From assembly GCA_021234155.1 (NCBI GenBank), contig JAJEKV010000077.1, positions 3,066,472 to 3,130,471 on the forward strand: a DNA stretch of 64,000 nucleotides. The letters run 5' to 3'. The position numbers were made by a program, and so were the translations under genes. The notes beneath the pieces were generated by a model. It did not search any database. It was not told the origin of the DNA and saw nothing but the letters and a program-made list of their open reading frames with translations. Every line of letters starts with the position of its first letter. Positions within the stretch are counted from its first letter, which is position 1. The DNA is from Isoetes taiwanensis. Its lineage: Eukaryota; Streptophyta; Lycopodiopsida; Isoetales; Isoetaceae. Shown here piece after piece: positions 56,270 through 64,000 of the stretch.

Positions 56270-58020
56270 AGCAGACTTACTCCAAGGTGCTCAAGAACTC
56301 AACGAGGCGCTCAAAAACTCAAGAACTCAAGAACTCCCAGGCGCTCAAGATCATCACATAAATGCTGCCCAAAGGTCGTGTTGCTCTGAACTTTGGCCGA
56401 GCCACGAGAGAAGCTGCTCAAGATCAGCATTCTTCATCATTCTATGTGTCATTCGTTCATTGTTCGATTCTTTGTTCAGTGTTTAGGGTTCTGCTCATTG
56501 GTCTGTTTATTGTACAATGTTTGTTCTTTATTTTCTGTCAATAAATCTTCTGCCCGGCTGCTCATACTATGTCTATCATTTCTCTGGCAGTGAGTTAAAT
56601 ATGCCTTTGTATAATTTTCTTTCCTGTGATAATTGTCCTGCTCATGATTAAATGTTCCGTCTATAATTTTTCTGGCAGTGAGTAAATTATTTTGCCCGTG
56701 GCTAATTGGCTTGCAGTGATTGTTTAGCCTTTGCTTTTTTGTCCTACTTGTGATTAGTCTGCCTGTAATTGGCGACTGTATGCCATTCTTTACAGTTTAG
56801 TCTGACTGGAATTGTAGACCACTCGAAATCGTGCTAAGCATGTATTGCACCCTCATTTGCAGGGAAAAAGAGAAAACATTGATTGGTAGTTGCTATACCT
56901 CAACCTAAAAAAGCAAGAAGATACTCCTGCGACCTCAAGCTCACAGGAGAAGGGAAAGCCTAACGAGGATGCAGTCCCCTATGCATTATCGATGGATGAT
57001 AGGGATCCATTATCAGAGCAGACACAGATCCTCGATGCCCCGAGGAGAAGGTGGATGACAGTGCGGAGTGGTATGTTGATGTAGGCAAAACAAATGGTAA
57101 GGTAGATCTTTTGTTACGCTCCAAGAAGAAAGAGATCGATCTCATGAAGAAATAAGGTATTCTTATCACTTGTGAGGAGTAGGATGACATATATTGTCAA
57201 CTCCTAGTGGCGACACAGGAAAGATCTCGTCAGATTTATACATGCCAGAGCAACAGCTTTCAAAGATGGTCTGATGAAGAAGGATGTGAGTGTTGACTCA
57301 TGTTTCACGTGTGAATGGCCTCAAAATACTGCTCTCACTCCAGTGTCTATAAGTGAAGGGGTGTCTGCAGTGAGGAAAGCTTTGCAAGGACCTTCTCCAA
57401 GCTACTACCTGAAAGACTTGAAACATCAAAATGATATCAGGGATGTATGAAGATTGGTGGACTTAGGAAAGGACATCCCAGCTACGACAGTTGATGGCAT
57501 GCTGGCAGAAAACGAGTTCGAAAAAAATTTGCAGCTGGAGGCAATGAGTAGGTTAGTCAAGTACACAGACAACTACACACTTGGACAATCTTTTACACAT
57601 CCCATCCATGTTAACCGCCTGGTGAGATCACATAAGTTAACATTTGTTAGCAGGAGGTATGACCCTGAGCATCCAAGAGAAATCTTGAGGGCGATGGTGA
57701 GGAATCCAAGCCAAGTCCCCATGCCAACAGACGTGCTTCCTTGGGATAAGAAAAAGGATGTGCCACTCCAGTGGACAACGCTGGAGGAGCTTACAGTGGA
57801 GAATCCAAATAAATGCTTTCTTATTATTGACGGACAATATTCTATTGAAGCATAATGATCCCTCTCCAACCAGTCTAAGCAAACAGGACAAACCATGTAT
57901 CTGCTTCATTATAACCACAGGAGGTGTCGGTTTCTAAGCCCTCATACGCCTGAAGAGGACCTCGAAAAGATTAGTGCAACATTAAATAAAATGGGCGAAG
58001 TCTTCCTTTATAAAAGGTTA
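56270..58020 (+). pseudogene. Broken gene with a ParB-like motif (plant multi-copy family)
   Basis: A first conserved piece at 56280-56430 reads AQELNEALKNSRTQELPGAQ in one frame and VALNFGRATREAAQDQ in the next. A second starts near 57060 (WYVDVGKTNG). From about 57215 to 57855 one frame is open except for a TGA at 57448-57450. It contains LGQSFTHPIHVNRLV, RYDPEHPREILRAMVRNP, then VPLQWTTLEEL and NPNKCFLIIDGQYSIEA before a stop. The last motif resembles the I.DG.HR..A loop of ParB/sulfiredoxin-fold nucleotide-binding domains. The family looks familiar from seed-free plants; its function is unknown to me. Several frameshifts make this copy a pseudogene unless introns explain the gaps. Confidence 0.6.
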
Positions 58021-59904
58021 GTATATTAGGTGGCATTTAGATATATCAAGTAGGAATAACAGCAATAGACTAGGGCAAAGCGGTATTCATGTTTGCAGTT
58101 TATTACTGGCGCTAATTGTTAAGATGAGTACACGCCGTAGTTTAATTAAGAACGCGAAGATTGCTAAATCGCTACCAAAGGTATTCATGTTTGCCCTTAA
58201 GGCCAAATTTGCATAGGTGTAATTTAGAATGGTAGGCGAATCTTAGGTTTTCGAGATTAGTTATATTAGCGAATTTCTTCCGGCTAGAATATTTAGCTAT
58301 AGAAACGTAGGCGAATTTTGATCAATATTATTTAGCCTAGAAATTGGCAATTGTTTGATCTCCCAAGCCAAATTTAAGTAGGGAATAATGACCACATGTT
58401 TGAATACATACATATTGGTGAAAAATAAGTTTATACCACATAATTTAGACAACTACTCCAACCAACTTAACATTGCCTTTGCTTATGGGCGCAAATGAAA
58501 CAAGGTCTTTCTAATTGACGGGTTGCCCTCAAGTGGTCCGAAAGTGTGTTTTCATGTTTCGTCTTTTTGTGTCGATAAGCGATTTGAGTGACTAGTTTTC
58601 GCCGCGGTTTTTAGATCGTGATCCCTTTGAAATTGCACAATTAAACAAGCAAATTCAACAAACATTAACTAGTCCACAAGTATTAATACAAATCTGAACT
58701 CTCTACTTGCTAAGAAAATGAGAATCAACAAAAACTATGGTACCTAGAAGTTATGACTCTGTACTTTATAAAGCAAGCAAACTCTAATATATCCACAAAG
58801 CTAGACTCTTAAAAGATAAGTGCAACAGGCTAATATCTAAACAAGAGGAAAAATAATATTGGATCTAAAATGCTTCCAAATATAGTCTTCCATTTAATAA
58901 ACCTTAAACTCCACCACTTAACACATCTTGCATTGGAAAAAATCTGCAAGCTTTGTGTTCACCTTATCATTATTACCACTACGGGTTTTGCACCATAGAC
59001 CATGAAATTTTGAGTGGTATAAAAAAATTATGTTTTAATCTAAATGAACGAAATGTGTTAAGAAAAAATTAATCTTCATATCTTCCTAATTCTAATGTTC
59101 CCATGCATTGTAACATGAGTAAAATCATCCATGTATAGATGTGGGTTGCCTTATAGCTTTCAAATATACCTTTAGCTTCCCTAAAGTATGACCCAAAAGG
59201 GCAACATGCGCATACAATGATATAGATATATGTCTATGCTATGGCATTTTAGCATTGCACTAAGGATTGCAGTGAGCAAGATATTTCGCCCGATCTTGTC
59301 ATAGTGCTGCATACTCTAGAGGCAAATTACAGCCATGCCAAGATCGTCATCATCCAAGGCACATCCTGTTATCATTTTAAGCCATAATGCCACGTCCCTT
59401 CAGGTGGCTTATCAAAGACTGCACGAGAGGAGCTAGGTTGATTTTAAATTAACCTAAAGTGCAAGAAGTGATCTGAATAATTGGCAAGATTATCTAAGGC
59501 AAAGATCTCAATGACATTGTTGAAAAGTTGCAAGATAAAGAAGATTCGTGAAAACAATGGTTAAAGGGGAAAAATTGATTCAATGGTTCAAAGCCACTTT
59601 ACTTAAACATGCACGTGGGATATTGAAAGGCTCGTTTTATGCACTTGTCCCGTGGGATATCTAAAGCTTGATTTTTGAACCGGATTCGCAAGTCGATCCC
59701 ATCCCATAACCGCCGGAATGGCTAAAGCTGACATATATAGAAGAGATTGAGATGGATCGGCATATAGGCGGGAGGGTATGAAGCTCGTGACGATTGATTT
59801 GAAGTCGTCGAAGTCTTGGTTGATCCAACCCTTTCTGATATTCGGGTCAATGCCCGATGAACAGTGCTAGGACCATTATAATTCCAATGGTAGAATGACA
59901 TTTT
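58021..59904. other. Unassigned AT-rich stretch
   Basis: No gene recognised. The 88-codon minus frame at 59988-59722 covers the junction with the LINE tail and is not supported. Confidence 0.4.
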
Positions 59905-60078
59905 ATTAAGGAAGGAAGGAAGGAAGGTACTTTTATCGTCCACGAGGAGACCAATGGGTCTATGGGACCCAATACAAAAAAGCGACAAAGCGGATTACCG
60001 CCCCATTAAAACCCCTCCGGCGGGTTTTCGAGGGAAAAACCGTGGCGAAATCGACCCCTTCCTGGCAAGCTGTGCTAA

Positions 60079-60569
60079 TCATATAAAATGCGAAACATCC
60101 CAATATATACGATCATGCACCACCCGTGAGTGCACCGTCGTGGACAGCCCGGTGGGGGGCAAATGTGATTTCTCGCGGGTCCGGTACCTCTGGATGTATG
60201 ACCCGGAGCGCGTCATCCGCGGTGTGTTCATCGGCAAATGCAAAGAGCACGTCCGGCCGATACTAAGGGGAAGCGATATCGGCGGATCGGCCGAACGGGC
60301 AACTCGGAAAGTGTGAGACTCATCCTCAATGGCACCCCATTTGGCGGCCGAAGAGCTGTCTGGCGGGGCTCCCAATCCACGCCTCGTCTCGATGCGAAGA
60401 TGGTGGGCACCTGTCGCGAATGGAGGCAATGAGTCTGCGCTTTGAGGCGGTAGGGAGCCTTGGTGGCTGTGGGCCCCGCTAACACCTGGGGTTGATGTGC
60501 TCCTTGTAATGGGCCATTTTTACCTGCTCTAGAGCAATGGGGTCCCGAGCTTTGCCAAGAAACAAGCAT
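60079..60569 (-). pseudogene. LINE C-terminal zinc-binding-like tail
   Basis: The minus frame at 60429-60079 reads GAHHLRIETRRGL, then GAIEDESHTF, fitting the end of many plant LINE ORF2 proteins: TGSHxLRIETGRW, then Cys pairs, G.(I/V)EDE.H..F.C. The Cys residues are blurred by indels. The frame at 60569-60228 overlaps and holds pieces of the region just before it. Confidence 0.65.
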
Positions 60570-60893
60570 CTAGGTACTCCATGGTATCACGATCGACATT
60601 TGCGCCCGGTATGCCTTATCACATCTCCCGCGCGCGTTCCATCTGGCGAACCAGCGATCTCTCTTACCCCTCAGCGGGCCCTAAGCGGCTGCGGACTCAT
60701 GGCCTGATTAATAAGCCAGTCGTGGCCGAGCATCACCCATAGTAACCACTTTACGAAAATGAGCGATGTGTCTATCAAGGGCTGCCGGTGCGGCAGAATC
60801 CGATTTCTAGCAGCCGAGAATCTGATAGGGGGCTTGAAGGTTTCACCCAAGTGCGGGTGCCAAAAATGCCTTCACACTTTTTGCTCAAGTCAT

Positions 60894-61397
60894 TCAGTCG
60901 CCAAAGAGGCGGCCGGGCCCCAAACCTCGACCGTCTGGAAGGGCGGGCTGGGCCGATTGGTGCGGAGCAGTCTTGGCCCGATGGCCCCCAATCATATAGC
61001 TCTGCTGGCCCCATTTGTTACGCATGGCAAAAGCGCTCCCGGCTTTTGGTACACCCAAGCGGATAAGACGCCTCCAGCGAAGGCGAGGGAACTCCACCCT
61101 AGGTACTGGCAGGGTGGGCGTGGCGATCCACGAGGCTGTCCCCGATATGTGTAGTCTGAGAGGCATGGGGTGGCGTGAAGGATATGAAACCACCACAGTC
61201 TTGGCGGTGTCCAGCGCATGTACAGGCGACAAAATGTGTCTAGGGCATCGAGGTGGGGTACGCCACTTTCGGGGTGTGGGCGGCGAGGGCCAACATAGAT
61301 CGCATAGATGGTGGCGGATGACACAGTGCAAAAGGCGTATGCCATCCCCCCGATTTCGGTAAGCGAGGGCTCCTAAGCTGATCAATGTAGAGGCCAA
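60894..61397 (-). pseudogene. LINE reverse transcriptase, YADD side and connector
   Basis: The 167-codon minus frame contains GDGIRLLHCVIRHHLCDL, where the family has G..I..LLYADDI.L, so the catalytic YADD is destroyed by a frameshift. Downstream it reads KTVVVSYPSRH (K.KVVVF motif), a short piece of the YLGVEF block, and SAFAMRNKWGQ. This order is specific to LINE reverse transcriptases after the active site. Confidence 0.75.
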
Positions 61398-61492
61398 AAG
61401 AAAGTGTTGGCGAGGGGGCAGCCTCTGGGACCAGGAACTACTCTTGGTGAATGCTTGGCCCGTCCGCGCATCACCTTAAAACAACTCTCCCT

Positions 61493-61815
61493 TTAACTTT
61501 GTATGGCACTCTGCCAGGCAGCGGGAACCCCGATTGTGCGATCTAGCCCTGACTTTTCAGGGGACCGTATCAAAAGCCTTTGCGAAGTCCACAAAGCAGA
61601 CAATACAAGTCCGGTAGATGATTCCATTTTGTCTTCAATCGATGCCAGCGGCGTAAAGATATGGGGTAATGCGTTGAGTGGCGGGGTGAAAGAAACCTGC
61701 ACGTGTGAGGGGCTTCTTTTTTATCCATTTGCCTCGCCAGTAGGTCAAGCTGCTTGCTTTCGAGAATGCCGATAGCAGTTTGGCAAATCTTGGAAGCCCG
61801 ACCATGATCGTCCAT
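61493..61815 (-). pseudogene. LINE reverse transcriptase, N-terminal side
   Basis: Two overlapping minus frames carry HTCRFLSPRHSTHYPISLRR (the QAGFR..HST.D.i..LR block), EDKMESSTGLVL and LYCLLCGLRKGF, in place of the family's FVDF.KAFD containing the first catalytic Asp. GVPAAWQSAI follows, typical of LINE RT helix regions. Together they identify RT blocks 2-3. Confidence 0.78.
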
Positions 61816-62393
61816 TGAGTGGCGGGGCGATTATTGGAAGTCGCCTTATGTGAATGGGAACAACCACAGCGTAGTCCATTGTGGAAACACTCCTGCAATG
61901 CTCTTGTTGAGCAGGGTAGTGAGGACGGCCACAATGGTACGCCTGCCCGCGGAAGTAACTTCGGCACGCATACCATGAGGGTGTTGCCTTCCCGGTGGTA
62001 ACCCGTTCGCGGGCCCTCCTCAACATCTCGTCCACGAGAACCAATAGGGGAGCCATCACGGTAAAGGGGGTATGGAAATGCAGCGTCCTGGCCGGGTCGC
62101 CATTTCTTGCAATCGCATTCCCCTTTGCGGGTGTGATGTCCCACGTAGAATTTTAGGCCTGGCCTTGAAGCACTGGCATGCAGGTTAGGATATGAGTGTC
62201 CAGCGGTAGAACATCTCCCCACGATGCCCAGCGGGTACCCCGCCTTTATTGTCCTTGAGGGCTAGGTATGTCTTTGTCAATATTAATACCTTTGCGGGTA
62301 CACTGGATCGAGAATGTGAGCTGCGCTTGGCGTTCTTCTGATCCGCATCAAACCATGATTTTGCGGGAATATTCGCGACCACGGCGGCCTTGG

Positions 62394-63478
62394 TCACCAA
62401 AAGCTTGTCAGCGCATCGTAATAAAGCGAGTCGGCTAGTGCATGCTGCTCTAGTGTGGAGGTGCCCAGTGCGGGGGCGTCCATGAGCATCTCGGCGTAGT
62501 CCTCTTGCCGCTCATGTCGAGGAGTCTCCAGCGAGGGGCCCAGCTGAGGGGCTGGCATAGTGGGGGTTACGGCGGCTTGCCAAACTAGGTCCAAATAAAG
62601 TGGGAGGTGATCTGAGTGACCTCCCTCATCCCGGCTATGCTGTGCCCACCAGGAAGTGGCCCGATGAGATGCATATCTTAGCAACTACAAGCACATAGTC
62701 CACACTAGACCCTCCCCACTGATTGTCCTGATACGCATGTGCACTTACGAGAATCGGGCCCCTTGTGAAGGCCATTGCAAATTATCAAAGTCAAAAATGC
62801 CACATAGCGAGGAGCAAGCATACGCCTTAGCGTGACACAGGCGTCATCCGACCGCGTGCTTGAGCTACTTCTGGTAGGCTGCTGGGACATCGTCGGCCGT
62901 GGGTCAAGCATGGGCTGCTCTACTCCACAATCCCGTACATTGAAATCTCAAGAAGGGCGACCCTACCCAGCTGGCGTCTTTGCTGTATGTCATCATATAG
63001 ATCGACATACGGGTCCATCCTATCCGCTGTCGAGGTAGCTGCGACAGAAGGTCTTTATCAAGGTGAGGGAATAACAGCGGCCGTAAAAGAGGGTTGCCAG
63101 TGGTATTATGCACCTGAACCTTGGCACCGGTTAGTCTGTCTGAGGGTAACCGGAATGTGCCAAAGGGTTGTTGTCAGAGTGGTAGCAAGCCCCCCCCATG
63201 ACCCCTACTGGCATCTGTCACAGTGTGAAGACCGAGAAATGTTAGTAACACAGCCGTCGGTGGCTCAAGATGCTCCCATGTCTCCATGAGGAAGATGAGA
63301 TCCATCTGCTACCCGCGAGTTCGGTATCCCCATCTCGCCAAAGGAAGCCTCGACAATTCCATGAGACCACCCGAGGAGATACAATTCCTATTTGTCGCCG
63401 AGGGATGGCATCTTGCGGCTCGGAGTGGGAGGAGGGCGGAAGCGAGGGCCGAAAGAGAAGCAGATGGAAGCGAGGCAA
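62394..63478 (-). pseudogene. LINE apurinic-like endonuclease
   Basis: Starting near 63400 the minus strand reads VVSWNCRGF, the opening of APE-type endonucleases (W-N-x-R-G). About 63290 gives an ETWEHLEPPT-like piece (catalytic Glu region), and 62600 gives HSDHLPLYLDL, the conserved terminal S-D-H-x-P motif. This nuclease nicks target DNA to prime reverse transcription. The blocks lie in different frames. Confidence 0.72.
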
Positions 63479-64000
63479 AGATGTGGTCGAGGGCCTTGAG
63501 GAAGCGAGGAGTAGGAGCAGGAGAAGGGGGGGGGCGTGGTAGTGAGGCGTGGGTCAGGGCAGGTCGCGTTGGGTTAGGGCTGCGGGGTCTGCAGCAGCAG
63601 TGTGTCGGAAAATGTGCATCCCCTCCAACCAATCTGCGGCACCCCATTTGGCGAATGCCTCTGACCACGCCAGCTCACCGCCTCGCGTGCCTCTTGTTAC
63701 CTGCACGGTGTGAGGTCCTGGCCCGCGCACGGGGATGTCCCCCTTCAACATCCGGCCCCTGGCGCAATGGTATCACGCAGACTGCATCCGCATACCGCGG
63801 AATATGACAATAATGCTCCGCGGCCGGCCGAGGCTTGCCATCTTAGGAGCTTCTTTCGAGAAATGTGGTGGCCCACCGGGAATGTCATCCACGGTCGAGA
63901 ATGTGTGTTCTGATGTGGTGGGCGACTCCCCCCTATACAGCATGCCTCGAACTACAGTTGTAGCCTCTCCGCTGCGCTCCCGGAGTTCTGCGGCCCATGG
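63479..64000 (-). other. LINE 5' region or ORF1 remnant
   Basis: GC-rich. Overlapping minus frames have Pro/Ala/Ser-rich text (LPRPPPSPAPTPRF; HIFRHTAAADPAALTQ). Their position before the endonuclease suggests ORF1 or its 3' end, but no zinc knuckle or RRM was seen. Confidence 0.35.

Larger units (their letters stand above)
59905..64000 (-). mobile_element. GC-rich LINE (APE-type endonuclease plus RT), runs off the window
   Basis: Base composition jumps at about 59.95 kb. Minus-strand frames, shifted many times, follow a non-LTR retrotransposon from right to left: proline-rich ORF1-like text (63.5-63.8 kb), endonuclease, reverse transcriptase with connector, and a C-terminal zinc-binding-like tail. 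The 3' untranslated part includes TGGGTC-CCATA-GACCCA, a small stem-loop near 59955, and ends at a (TTCC)n tail (59907-59926). The 5' end lies beyond 64000. Frameshifts show it is dead or badly sequenced. Confidence 0.8.

Noticed and set aside
59722-59988. 88-codon minus frame past the LINE tail
   Set aside because: It crosses the LINE/flank boundary and the (TTCC)n tail, so it cannot be one gene.

Overview
This looks like nuclear DNA of a land plant with a large, repeat-rich genome. The evidence is nested retroelements, a chromodomain Ty3/gypsy element primed by initiator tRNA-Met, a CACTA-like transposon with satellite cargo, a Helitron end, a MITE, L1-type LINEs and a PP2 (phloem lectin) domain. 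Several degraded multi-copy gene families (DUF8039-like/DUF7869-like, and a family with a ParB-like motif) remind me of seed-free vascular plants such as ferns. That placement rests on memory and is weak. No rRNA, tRNA, CRISPR or intact long gene was seen.

Layout. At 1-9 kb there are gene-poor repeats and a 5'-truncated plus-strand LINE (about 2770-4336). At 9.05-38.4 kb there is a three-level insertion nest. The base is a broken minus-strand gene with a DUF8039-like domain followed by a DUF7869-like (probably RNase H-fold, transposase-like) domain. A Ty3/gypsy chromovirus (11620-37614, target duplication GAGCT) sits in its DUF8039-like part. Inside that element's right LTR sits a 13.4-kb CACTA-like transposon (23676-37107, target duplication GAA). 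Its cargo is a 1.92-kb higher-order tandem repeat, a 19-bp minisatellite in head-to-head orientation, a tandem 167-bp repeat, a MITE and possibly captured exons.

At 38.4-48.7 kb there is low-copy DNA with gene remnants: a PP2 lectin domain, a BTB-like scrap, two further DUF8039-like domains, and an acidic/coiled-coil gene near a G-rich microsatellite and three spaced palindromes. At 48.76-52.80 kb a 1.24-kb unit is repeated three times, the middle copy carrying a small poly(A) retroposon flanked by AGCTC. At 52.8-56.2 kb there is a second partial MITE and a textbook Helitron 3' end. At 56.3-58.0 kb lies a broken gene with a ParB-like motif. From about 59.9 kb to the end the sequence becomes GC-rich and holds a minus-strand LINE (endonuclease, reverse transcriptase, C-terminal zinc-finger-like tail) that runs off the window.

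How it works together. Almost nothing here is likely to work as an intact gene. The window is best read as a stack of transposition events whose order can be deduced from target-site duplications. Reading frames are broken by many 1-2 base indels, and differences between repeat copies cluster at C/G-rich words. This suggests that decay of methylated DNA, or uncorrected sequencing error, contributes to the broken state.
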